Shown piece after piece: positions 16,732-25,444 of a DNA stretch of 62,018 nt. The notes beneath the pieces were generated by a model that worked only from the letters and a program-made list of their open reading frames with translations, ran no database searches and was not told the origin of the DNA. Made by a program: the position numbers and the translations under genes. The stretch is from contig JALHNB010000043.1 in NCBI GenBank assembly GCA_022843745.1, positions 1 through 62,018 of the forward strand, read 5' to 3'. The stretch comes from Anaerolineae bacterium (GTDB taxonomy: Bacteria; Chloroflexota; Anaerolineae; Aggregatilineales; Phototrophicaceae). Positions within the stretch are counted from its first letter, which is position 1. Every line of letters starts with the position of its first letter.

Positions 16732-17865
16732 CTACTCCCCTTTTCGCAGATCAGCTAACAATCGCTGAAAAGCGACCATAAACGAGTCGTGATCTTTCCA
16801 TTGGCTGAAGTCAGCGATAAAGTATTCGCGGATTTCTTCGGCTAAATCCAAACCATCGCTGGCGACCAACTCCCAATTTTGGAGCGCTTCATAATCGACC
16901 AGCGTAATTGGAAACAGAACGCGGCGATTTTCAGACTTCTCACGTTTGAGCGCCCGCTGAATCTCAACGCGCACCCACTTGCTGTTCATACTGGCTTCCG
17001 ACAGGACAATAATAAGCTTGTCGTGCAGGCGGATCGCTTCGTCAATCTGCGTGTAGACCTTCTCGCCGCCCTTCATATCTTCCGGCGCGTACCAGACACG
17101 CAGTTTTGCGGCCTTCATCTGCTGCGCAAGGCGGTCACAGAACGCGGCATCCTGGCTACTGTGGCTGATGAAGCACGAATAATATTCAATCGCCTGCCCA
17201 ACAAGTGACTTGGCGAAAACGATTAAGCTTTCAGGCACACCGCAACCTTCGAGAAATTCGCGTGGGATATTGCCGCCGGAATTATAAAGGGTGTCGATGC
17301 CAATACTGCTAGGGCCACCATGTCGGATCGTTTCTAACCCGCGTGCGGTAGACAAATCAATATTAATAAATTGGGCTGAAGCGCATAATGCGCCTGCAAA
17401 TTCTGTTTCTGTAGCAATAGTTTTGTAAAAAATTGTTCCTGGCAAATTAGCAGCAGCTAATTTGGCGTTGGTTAGGTCAGCCATAGTCAAGTTGACACTA
17501 TTCAGATTCGCACCACTAAAATCGGCACCTCGCGCGAACACGCCCCGCAGGTTGGCACTGGTCAGGTCAGCCAAGTTCAGTTCAGCACCGTTCAGGTTAG
17601 TGCTGTTTAAGTCAGCATTTCGTAGGTCGCTGTGGCTTAATATAGCTCCATTTAGATGAGCATGGCTCAGGTTAGCACCAGCTAAGTTAGCGGCATATAA
17701 ATTAGCGTTACCGAGGTCAGCAAGGTCAAAATCAAAAAGAACCAAATTGGCATCGTGTAAATCGGCATTGAACAAGTCAGGTATTATGTCGTGGTTTTGA
17801 CTACGCCATTTATTCCATTTATCGACACCTTTGCGCAAGATTGCGAGGTGTTCTTCGTTCGCCAT
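16732..17865 (-). CDS. Pentapeptide-repeat protein with C-terminal TIR domain
   Basis: The 376-aa product has a short helical head, then a pentapeptide-repeat region at about 32-175 (units such as ANLVLFDFDL, ANLAGANLSH, ADLTSANLRG) that should form a right-handed quadrilateral beta-helix. A C-terminal TIR domain spans about 228-365 (YYSCFISHSSQDAAFCDRL, WYAPEDMKGGEK) with Glu301 in WVRVEIQRAL as candidate catalytic residue. Soluble, no membrane segment. The helix may act as a scaffold or a DNA-mimic-like sensor for the TIR; this is inference. Start 17865 has AGGGA 7 nt upstream; frames from 17871 and 17901 also exist. Confidence 0.88.
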   Translation of the reverse strand: MANEEHLAILRKGVDKWNKWRSQNHDIIPDLFNADLHDANLVLFDFDLADLGNANLYAANLAGANLSHAHLNGAILSHSDLRNADLNSTNLNGAELNLADLTSANLRGVFARGADFSGANLNSVNLTMADLTNAKLAAANLPGTIFYKTIATETEFAGALCASAQFINIDLSTARGLETIRHGGPSSIGIDTLYNSGGNIPREFLEGCGVPESLIVFAKSLVGQAIEYYSCFISHSSQDAAFCDRLAQQMKAAKLRVWYAPEDMKGGEKVYTQIDEAIRLHDKLIIVLSEASMNSKWVRVEIQRALKREKSENRRVLFPITLVDYEALQNWELVASDGLDLAEEIREYFIADFSQWKDHDSFMVAFQRLLADLRKGE

Positions 17866-18090
17866 ATGCATCCCTGATTTTGTGAGGCTTTCATATTTCA
17901 ATCATACAAGGAGATGGGCGAACACGGTAGCAGTTCCGCCAAGCATTAAAATGCCTAGCTACCAAAAATCAAGCGCACTGAAGGCGTTCAAAACAGCGTT
18001 ACAACGTATTTGAAGGTTTGAATTAACGTAGCTGGTGGTTTTAACCTTCAGCGGCAAACCCACTAACATTATCGCCGCAGAACACAAAAA

Positions 18091-18112
18091 GGGCGCACGC
18101 CATGCGCCCCTA
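18091..18112. repeat. GTAGGGGCG-family hairpin (reverse orientation)
   Basis: GGGCGCA pairs with TGCGCCC, followed by CTAC, in the spacer 3' of the histone-like gene. It may end that minus-strand transcript. Confidence 0.6.
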
Positions 18113-18187
18113 CAATATCTCGTGTTCTCTGTGATCTTTGTGTCTCTGTGGTTCCAATTCCGAGACACAGAGATAAATCGCTGCCGA

Positions 18188-18619
18188 CTACTTCAGCCGC
18201 TTGCTGATCGCATCCGTCACATCCTGCACGGCATCCTTGACGGACTCGATGATCCCCTCTATCGGCGACGCATCATCTGCTTTTTTCTTGCTGCTTTTTG
18301 TGCTGCTCTTGGTACTGCTTTTCGTGCTGGCAGGCTTGCTCGCCGTAGTGCTTTTGGTGCTGGTGGCGGTCTTCGGCTTGGTCGCCTTTTTAGCAGGTGT
18401 TTTGGTAGCCGTCTTGGGCGTATCGCTGGATTTATCGTCGTCGTCGGTTTTTTTGGCAGCAGGCTTCTTGGTCGCCGGCTTTTTCGTCGCCGTGTCCGAT
18501 TTGGATGCAGCGGGCTTGCTGGCAGGCTTCTTCGTCGTCACCTTCGTCTTGGCGGGTGCGGGTTTGCTCTTTGCCTTGTCGTCGTCTTTGTCGGCGGTTG
18601 GTTTCTTTGCGGTAGCCAT
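18188..18619 (-). CDS. Histone H1-like Lys/Ala-rich protein
   Basis: The 143-aa protein is almost entirely low complexity: repeated AKKPxxK, TKSSTKSST and KKPATKKPA runs of Lys, Ala, Thr, Ser and Pro, like bacterial histone H1-like proteins (Hc1/AlgP class) that bind DNA non-specifically. Only the last 30 residues look ordered (IEGIIESVKDAVQDVTDAIS) and form an amphipathic helix. Start 18619 is supported by GGGGAG 7 nt upstream. A nucleoid role is likely but not proven; such tails also occur in envelope proteins. Confidence 0.8.
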   Translation of the reverse strand: MATAKKPTADKDDDKAKSKPAPAKTKVTTKKPASKPAASKSDTATKKPATKKPAAKKTDDDDKSSDTPKTATKTPAKKATKPKTATSTKSTTASKPASTKSSTKSSTKSSKKKADDASPIEGIIESVKDAVQDVTDAISKRLK

Positions 18620-18786
18620 TTCAGTTCTCCCCAATCGTAAAGTTTGCGATAAGTAAAATTGTGTCCCTAAGCATATGCCAGGATTTTGCTGCGCATATGA
18701 GCCACTCATACTATTATCAACTACAAAACAGCGCCCAAAAAGCGATTATAGGTGTGTAGGGACGCGAGATATTGCATCCCATAACA

Positions 18787-18899
18787 TTATTTTACCCCTC
18801 ACCCCCAGCCCCTCTCCCACAAGGGGCGAGGGGAGCAAAATCACTTCTTCAAGTCCCTCTCCCCTGAGTGGGAGAGGGATTTAGGGTGAGGGGTTGTAT
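18787..18899. repeat. Pyrimidine-rich palindromic repeat, intergenic copy
   Basis: Terminal inverted segments CCCCTCACCCCCAGCCCCTC and GGGAGAGGGATTTAGGGTGA flank two inner, also inverted, pieces. It is the same family as the copy within the TIR gene. It ends 3 nt from the stop of the C11 peptidase gene. Confidence 0.8.
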
Positions 18900-18901
18900 C
18901 C

Positions 18902-21900
18902 CTAAGTCGCTTCCGGCACCGTCACTTCAAAGCCGTCGAGCATTACCGTGAACACGTTGGCGAAGGTCTCCTCGAATTCAGCGGTGGGTGCTTCAAACAA
19001 CAGCAGATACGGGATGCCGTCCTCCGCCACCGTCACGTACATGCGTCCGGTGATCGTGCCGCCGTCCAGCGTATACTGCGCGTATTCCCAGGTGTGATTC
19101 TGGCTGTAGTAGGTGTCCTTGCCCACCAGCGCGTAACCGGGTTTGCCCTCGATCTCCTGCGCGAGAATCGTGTCAAGCGTCGCTGCGGCGCTCTCACTGG
19201 GTTCGGTCAGCACGGTGACTCCGGCCAGTGTTGCGCCTTCGGTTGCATTATCGGGTCGGTATATCCAGAACAGGCCATCCGATTCTGCACCGGGCATCCA
19301 GTTGTTTGGCACGGCATAGCGGTCATTATCGGTGTAGCGATCCGTCGTCCATGTGCCAGTATCCTGATCTTTCACCGCCTGCGCGTCAAAAAACGTCAGG
19401 GTGCTGCCCAGCAGTTGATACAGTTCGTCGGTACGCGCCGCGTCAATCGTCTCCGCCGAGAACACCAACCCCAGCGAGAGGCTGTCGATATACACGGCGA
19501 ACGCGCGTGAAGCGAATGTCCCGGTATCGTTTGTGTAGGTAAAGCTGAATTCGAGCGCTTCCTCGCCGCCAACCGTCGTGGGCGTAAATCCACCGTCAAC
19601 CGTCAGCGCGAATTTGTCGAGAATGCTCTGGGCGATGGCTTGCAGGTCAGGCGTCGCCATATCGTAGACCGGGTAGACGAAAAGGTACTCATTCGCGTCA
19701 ATATTGCTGGTCTGCAAAAAGTCGCCGTCCGGGAAATAGGTCACGTTGAACCACTCGGCAGGATGCTGGAAAGTGAAGCCCCAGTCATCATCGACATAGC
19801 CGCGCAGCGCCGCATCCACATTGTCATTATTGACCGTGATCGGCACGGAGTTAAAGCCTGTCGCCCCACCCAGCGCCGCCACACGGAAACCGAGATTGTA
19901 TTGACCGGATGGCGCGGGCATATCCTTCCAGCTAATGCCGCTTTCCGTCCACTGGAAGACCGTCCCCGGCTCACTTTGCACCTGTCCATCCGACGTGATG
20001 ACCGAGCGATAGGCCTGGAACTCGCCGCCTGCTGCGGGTTGCAGCGGAGCCAGCGCGTCCAACCCGGCGATCACGCGCGAGGTGTTGCCGTCATCGTCAA
20101 AAATTACGGTCACTTCCTGCCATTCTTCCGAGCCAGGATAGTGATAGCGTCCGGCAATCGAGGACACGCCTTCCGAACTTTCGACCAGTTCAAAGCTGCT
20201 GGTCGTGCCGTCCGTCACCTGCGCCAGCGAGACTTCCCACGTGAAATCGCTGTCATCCACGCCGGGAACCCACAGGTTCACCGAGTCGGAAACGCCGTCT
20301 TCGACAATCGTCGTCACGATGCGCGATTTATCCAGACGCACCAGCGTACCGTCCGCCTGCACCTGATCGACGGTGAAATCGCCATACGAAATATTGCGCC
20401 CGGTCACTTCCATCGAAATGATCGTCGGGAACGCGATGCTGGTTTCCGGCGGGAAAATATTCGTGATCGTCACATTCGGCAAAATCGCCGGGTCGGAAAG
20501 CGACACAATCGCGGCTTCTCCAGCAGTCGGCAGCGCACGGATTCGCGCCGGGCTGACATTGCGATAGTAGTTGATAAGCAAGTTCGTCCAGCCTGTCAGC
20601 GGATTCTGGTCGATATACGCGCCGTTCGAATCCTCCTGACTGGCCGGGAAGTAGATATTAAAATATGAGGTTGAGCGACTCAGTTGATCGCCGGAAACGC
20701 CATACAAACGCGCCCTACCAATCGCATCCAGAACGTCCTGCGCCGCGTCCGAGAGCTTGGCATCTGTGGAAAGCGAGATCACATTTTTCATGAAATCGCC
20801 CAGGTCGATGTCCGTCGGCGGGCCATACTGGTCTTCCGGCATGAAGAACGAATAGGCATAGGTGTTCGTTCGCGCACGCCCCAGCATCACCGCAAAGGCG
20901 CGTGGCTGGTCATTAACGATGGTCGCGAAATTATTCAATGCCTCGGCTACAGGCTGGAACTGGCGCAGATCGGTGACGGCTGCGCCCAATGTCTGATAAT
21001 CCGATGGCTCAAACAGCGTCTGCATATCGACCATGTATTTATCGACGATCATTTTGCCGAGGTCGGACATCGAAATGTCCGGCTTGCTGTTGAGCGTCCG
21101 TGTAAACAGCGTCATGTCGAAGCCGGGTGTCATCTGGACTTCCGGCGAACTGATGACGAAATCGAAGTAGGGAGCCATCGCGGCGTAATATTCGATGCTG
21201 CTCATCAGGCAGGCATCATTGACCAGCAGGTCAAACTTTTCGACTCCACTGGCTTCCAGCGCCGTTCGGAAGGCCATCTGAAGCTCATTCATATCCAGAA
21301 TTTCGCCGGGGCCGGAGGTGTCGTCGGTGACGATGCCGCCCCACCCGCTGCCATGATCGTTGAGCGCAACCGCATAGCGTTTCGCGGGGTAATTTGCCAT
21401 GCCCCAGATCAGGAAATCCGCCAGATTATTGCCATAGCTGCTGTCGATCTCGCCCAGGCTGGCAATCGGTTGGCTGTCAATTGTCGGCGGGTAAATCCGC
21501 ATTTCGTCGCCGCTGATGTCCGCGCCAACTTCGAAAATTCGCGCGTCCGTCCAGTTGACGCTGGGGTCGCCATACTCATCCGAACCATCCAGCAGCATAA
21601 TCACGCGCACTTTATCGGTGCTGCCACCGCCCAGCTCGAACTCGTTCAAATCGGCCATCGCGCTGTCGTGCAGGTTATTATCGCCGCCATAGTAGGCCAG
21701 CACCGTCCACTCGGCCTCTGGTTGGGCATCGAGTGTCGGGTAGCCGCGCGAGGTCAGATCGGCAACCGTCGTCGTGACCGTCGTATTGGTGTTGCTCACA
21801 ATTGACGTGTTCGCGGCAACGACATTGACCGACAGCAGATAGCTACCCGTCGTCTTGCCTTCTTCAAAGTCATAGCGTGTAATGGCGATGATGTATTCGC

Positions 21901-22912
21901 CCGCCGCTGCGTTGGGATACTCGATAAAGGGATTGGTATCGCCTTCCTGACGATCATCATTTTCCGCGACCACTTCGCCGTTATAGAACAGACCGAGATA
22001 AGCGTCCAGGTCGCCGCTGGTGGCCTGCGCGTCAATCGTGATCGTGCTGCCCGCCGTCGCCACCGTGATCGGAATCTCGACGTAAGGAGTCGTGTTATCA
22101 ATGCTGCCTGTAAATGTCTGGCCTGCTGGCTCCGTGTTAGTCACAGGCGTGGTCGATCCGCTGCCTGCGCGATCCAGCAAAAGCGTGAACGGCCCGGCAT
22201 CGTAGCCAAAAACGCCGATCAGATATTCGCCGCTGGCTGGGAGTGTGTATTCGATAAACGAGCTTAGATCGCTCTCGCTTACGTCATCGTGTTCAGCGAG
22301 TGTCGTACCGTTAATGTCAGCCAGCACCAGATAGGTATCGGTATTCACATCGCTGGTGGCATAGAGCGAAACCACATCGCCAGCCGTCCCACTGAAGGTG
22401 TACAGCACGGCATTGTCAATATCAATCGTCGTGCCGCTGACGCTGTCACCGTATTGCAGCACGCCTTCGCCGGACGCTTGTGTTTGGTTGGATGTCTGGT
22501 TTTGCGTCTGCACAGGCGCAGCAGATTGGTTGAGCAGAATCAGCGTAAATGTGCCGGTAGTATAGCCCGCCACGCCGATATAATAAGTGCTGTCGATGGG
22601 CAGCGTCGCCTCGATCAGCGCGTTAAAATTACTTTCTGTCTGGTCGTCATTTTCGGCGATGATATTGCCGTCAAAATCGACCAGCCGCAGGATCGTATCG
22701 ACATTGTTGCCGATGGCCTGAATCTGGACGACTTCGCCCGCCCGCCCTTCAAAGCTGAAGACGACCCCCTCGTCGGTATTGACCACTTCCCCGACCAGCG
22801 CGTCGCCGTAGTTGATAGGCGTGACCGTCACGTCCTGCGCACTCACGGACAACACGCCGAATAATAAAATTAGCACCGTCAATAAGATCAAACTTTTGCG
22901 TTTTCGCATCAT
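18902..22912 (-). CDS. Secreted clostripain-family (C11) cysteine peptidase, multidomain
   Basis: The 1336-aa protein has a signal peptide (residues 1-25, ending SVSAQ). Three pre-peptidase (PPC) domains follow at about 27-130, 150-250 and 270-370, each with a VLxLxDxxG-type strand and a GxFTL end. The clostripain domain lies at about 395-770, with the His-Cys dyad at His520 (ALNDHGSGWGG) and Cys568 (VNDACLMSS). The C-terminal part holds beta domains and two PsbP-like units (WGFTFQHPAEWFN and RYAVPNNWMPG). C11 peptidases cut after basic residues and usually self-activate. It is secreted and single, and ends next to a palindromic repeat. AGGA precedes the ATG pair at 22912/22909. Confidence 0.9.
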   Translation of the reverse strand: MMRKRKSLILLTVLILLFGVLSVSAQDVTVTPINYGDALVGEVVNTDEGVVFSFEGRAGEVVQIQAIGNNVDTILRLVDFDGNIIAENDDQTESNFNALIEATLPIDSTYYIGVAGYTTGTFTLILLNQSAAPVQTQNQTSNQTQASGEGVLQYGDSVSGTTIDIDNAVLYTFSGTAGDVVSLYATSDVNTDTYLVLADINGTTLAEHDDVSESDLSSFIEYTLPASGEYLIGVFGYDAGPFTLLLDRAGSGSTTPVTNTEPAGQTFTGSIDNTTPYVEIPITVATAGSTITIDAQATSGDLDAYLGLFYNGEVVAENDDRQEGDTNPFIEYPNAAAGEYIIAITRYDFEEGKTTGSYLLSVNVVAANTSIVSNTNTTVTTTVADLTSRGYPTLDAQPEAEWTVLAYYGGDNNLHDSAMADLNEFELGGGSTDKVRVIMLLDGSDEYGDPSVNWTDARIFEVGADISGDEMRIYPPTIDSQPIASLGEIDSSYGNNLADFLIWGMANYPAKRYAVALNDHGSGWGGIVTDDTSGPGEILDMNELQMAFRTALEASGVEKFDLLVNDACLMSSIEYYAAMAPYFDFVISSPEVQMTPGFDMTLFTRTLNSKPDISMSDLGKMIVDKYMVDMQTLFEPSDYQTLGAAVTDLRQFQPVAEALNNFATIVNDQPRAFAVMLGRARTNTYAYSFFMPEDQYGPPTDIDLGDFMKNVISLSTDAKLSDAAQDVLDAIGRARLYGVSGDQLSRSTSYFNIYFPASQEDSNGAYIDQNPLTGWTNLLINYYRNVSPARIRALPTAGEAAIVSLSDPAILPNVTITNIFPPETSIAFPTIISMEVTGRNISYGDFTVDQVQADGTLVRLDKSRIVTTIVEDGVSDSVNLWVPGVDDSDFTWEVSLAQVTDGTTSSFELVESSEGVSSIAGRYHYPGSEEWQEVTVIFDDDGNTSRVIAGLDALAPLQPAAGGEFQAYRSVITSDGQVQSEPGTVFQWTESGISWKDMPAPSGQYNLGFRVAALGGATGFNSVPITVNNDNVDAALRGYVDDDWGFTFQHPAEWFNVTYFPDGDFLQTSNIDANEYLFVYPVYDMATPDLQAIAQSILDKFALTVDGGFTPTTVGGEEALEFSFTYTNDTGTFASRAFAVYIDSLSLGLVFSAETIDAARTDELYQLLGSTLTFFDAQAVKDQDTGTWTTDRYTDNDRYAVPNNWMPGAESDGLFWIYRPDNATEGATLAGVTVLTEPSESAAATLDTILAQEIEGKPGYALVGKDTYYSQNHTWEYAQYTLDGGTITGRMYVTVAEDGIPYLLLFEAPTAEFEETFANVFTVMLDGFEVTVPEAT

Positions 22913-23095
22913 CCATATCCTGTAGAAAAATGTCTGTTTTTACTATACACCTGAATGCGCAGCAGGCATAAGTAAAGGAGTGATAAAGATTCTGTGGCGC
23001 GGCGTTTGATTCTGTAGTGGGGATTTATCGAGAGGAATTTTCGCGGCTATCTTAACAACGTCAACGATCATTTCAAATCATGAATACACCTCATT

Positions 23096-25438
23096 CTAAC
23101 GCCTTCGCTGCGTCGCACGCCATTTTTCTACAGCCTGATGCGCCTCTGGAGTCCTGAGGTCGTCTAGCGCACGAGCCGCACTCAGACAGACATCCCAGTT
23201 TGTATCGTTCAACGCCGCAGCCAGAGCTTCGACAGCGCGAGCATCATCAATTAACCCGACAGCATCAATAGCGCGACGGCGAATATCCGCGTTAGGATCA
23301 GACATCATGTCCATCAGTGATTCAAGAGCGAGGGCGGACTTTATCTGCCCCAGGATTTCGATAGCCTGTTGGCGTAGAGATAGGTTAGGACTGTTCAATA
23401 CTCCCACTACTGTACCGACAGCAGCCTTGCCAAAATTCCGCACCAGACGTGCCGCGATTTGCCGAACATATACATCAGAATCACCCAGTGCATTAACCAC
23501 GGCTTGGATAGCGCGATTATCATCAAATTGACCCAACGCGCTGACACTCTGGCGGCGAACATCGCCATTACTATCGGATAATGCAGCCACCAGAAGATCA
23601 ATTGCCCGAATATCGCCAATCCTGCCCAAGGCGTTGGCAGCATGTGATCGAGCATACGGGCTTGCATCACTCATAGCGTTCATCAACGGTTCGACGGTGG
23701 GTTGACCGATCATCACCAGTGCATCAGCGACTCGGCTGCGAACCTGCTGGTCGGGGTCGCGCAGCAGTTCCATAAGAGGTACTACTACGCGGGCATCCCC
23801 TACACGCCCCAGCGCGTCGGCAGCATGGCGGCGACTAGCTTTGTACGGTGAATTCAAAGCCTTCACAAGCAAATGATGCGCCAGGGTATCTCGCAGCAAC
23901 AAGTGAATAAAGCGGTAGGTGTCATCTTCATTCCGCGCCAGCAGATTAAGACGCACCATCATTTCGCTGAAATTTCCGTTAAAATCGTCAGGAACGGCGC
24001 GTTTAAAATCCGCACTCATCAGTACATTTTCGCGCGGTGTGTATAATTTACCCTGATTATCGCGATAAAAATCGCCTGTCGCATTTTCCATCGCCAACCT
24101 CGCCAGAATCGCCTTCACTTCCCCCAGCGTGAAGGGCAGGTCAGCGCCCACCTTTGTACGCTCATGTTGATAGCGCTGGTCAATATAGCGCATAAAAATT
24201 TTTTCACGCAGCTCATGGGCATTGTTCAACTCGATAAGCTGCTGACGCTCACTTTCTGGCAAATCCTGATACGCAAAAGCAAACAAGCTCATCAGCAGCG
24301 GTGTGCGTGTCACTTGGCGGAGTTCTTCGTCGCTTTCCAGCAGCGCCAGTAATTCCGGCTGCGCTCTCAAATAATCACGCATCTGGTTATCATCCAGAGA
24401 TCGCAGCGTGATCGCGCCATTAAGTGTAGCTTTGTGGCTGATTTCGCTGTATTCCTGTGTGCGGCTGGTGAGCAGAATATAATTGTTCCTGGGTAGCATT
24501 TGCAAAAATTGAAGACGTGGGTCTGTTTGCTCATCCCCCTGCCCTAATTCGTCCAACCCATCCAACAGCAGCAGCACCCGCCCTGCTTCCATTTCACGCC
24601 GAACTTCATGCACATTCAGACCATGCGCTTCAGCGATCCATTCATCCAGTGGTCTCCCATCCCACATTGGCACGAGGTTAAACAACGGCAGGGGCAGCGT
24701 TGGGTCATCCAACCGTGCAGCATAAGCGTCACGCGCGTAGGCCATGAGCGTAACTGTTTTACCAGCACCTGGTTCTCCTAACAGCAAAGCCCGCTGCCCA
24801 TACACCTCAAACCCCTCGCGAAAAGTCGCAAATTTTCGTCTCTCTTGTCTTTCCTCACTGAGTTCGACACCCGACAGTGCCAGTTCAAACACGCTGCGTT
24901 TATGTTCCGGCGGCCTGACCATACTCGGCGCGTCTCCTACCTTTAGATCAATCGGTGCGATAATACGCTGGCGCAGCCCTTCAGCGATAAACTTCAGAGC
25001 AGATGTCAGATACGACCTAAAAGGGTCTTGTGGCGCGTCGATCTGTCGATTTTCATACACATCGCCGTCAATGATCGCCATTAGGCGTTCGAAAGCAGCT
25101 TGTGGGTCGGCAAAGTACTTGACCCATTCATTATTGATAATGGAAATATGCGGTGTGACATCAGCCTGGCAAAGATACGGAATCACCGGCTTTTTCAGTG
25201 CCAGGGCGTATTGAATCTCCCGCCGGACGAAACTGTTTTTGCGCTTGGTATCCGGCGTGATGCACACAACAATATGCGATGAATTCTCGATAGCTTCCTC
25301 AATGTCACCCGTGAAATCCTGATCGGGGTGGAGGTCGCGCACGTCACGCCAGGTCAATTTTTGATGCGCTTGTAACCGCTTTTCGAGGTCAGTCACAAAC
25401 GAAATGCCGTCATTGCGTGAATAACTGAGAAAAATCAT
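23096..25438 (-). CDS. TIR-NACHT-HEAT repeat STAND protein
   Basis: The 780-aa protein has a TIR domain at 1-130 (MIFLSYSRNDGISFV; candidate catalytic Glu74 in VRREIQYAL), a NACHT ATPase with P-loop LLGEPGAGKT near 219-228 and Walker B VLLLLDGLDELG near 285-295, and a C-terminal array of HEAT/PBS-lyase-like repeats from about 530 (units such as ADALGRVGDARVVVPLMELL). In known STAND immune proteins the repeats sense a target, the NTPase oligomerises and the TIR then consumes NAD. That role is expected here but unproven. The gene starts 6 nt after the stop of the NDP-kinase-like gene and has no clear ribosome binding site of its own, so translation is likely coupled. Confidence 0.92.
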   Translation of the reverse strand: MIFLSYSRNDGISFVTDLEKRLQAHQKLTWRDVRDLHPDQDFTGDIEEAIENSSHIVVCITPDTKRKNSFVRREIQYALALKKPVIPYLCQADVTPHISIINNEWVKYFADPQAAFERLMAIIDGDVYENRQIDAPQDPFRSYLTSALKFIAEGLRQRIIAPIDLKVGDAPSMVRPPEHKRSVFELALSGVELSEERQERRKFATFREGFEVYGQRALLLGEPGAGKTVTLMAYARDAYAARLDDPTLPLPLFNLVPMWDGRPLDEWIAEAHGLNVHEVRREMEAGRVLLLLDGLDELGQGDEQTDPRLQFLQMLPRNNYILLTSRTQEYSEISHKATLNGAITLRSLDDNQMRDYLRAQPELLALLESDEELRQVTRTPLLMSLFAFAYQDLPESERQQLIELNNAHELREKIFMRYIDQRYQHERTKVGADLPFTLGEVKAILARLAMENATGDFYRDNQGKLYTPRENVLMSADFKRAVPDDFNGNFSEMMVRLNLLARNEDDTYRFIHLLLRDTLAHHLLVKALNSPYKASRRHAADALGRVGDARVVVPLMELLRDPDQQVRSRVADALVMIGQPTVEPLMNAMSDASPYARSHAANALGRIGDIRAIDLLVAALSDSNGDVRRQSVSALGQFDDNRAIQAVVNALGDSDVYVRQIAARLVRNFGKAAVGTVVGVLNSPNLSLRQQAIEILGQIKSALALESLMDMMSDPNADIRRRAIDAVGLIDDARAVEALAAALNDTNWDVCLSAARALDDLRTPEAHQAVEKWRATQRRR

Positions 25439-25444
25439 AGGCGT

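Noticed and set aside
19640-21805. Long open plus-strand frames across the C11 peptidase gene
   Set aside because: They are antisense shadows: no domain, and the minus strand has a signal peptide, PPC and clostripain motifs in one frame.
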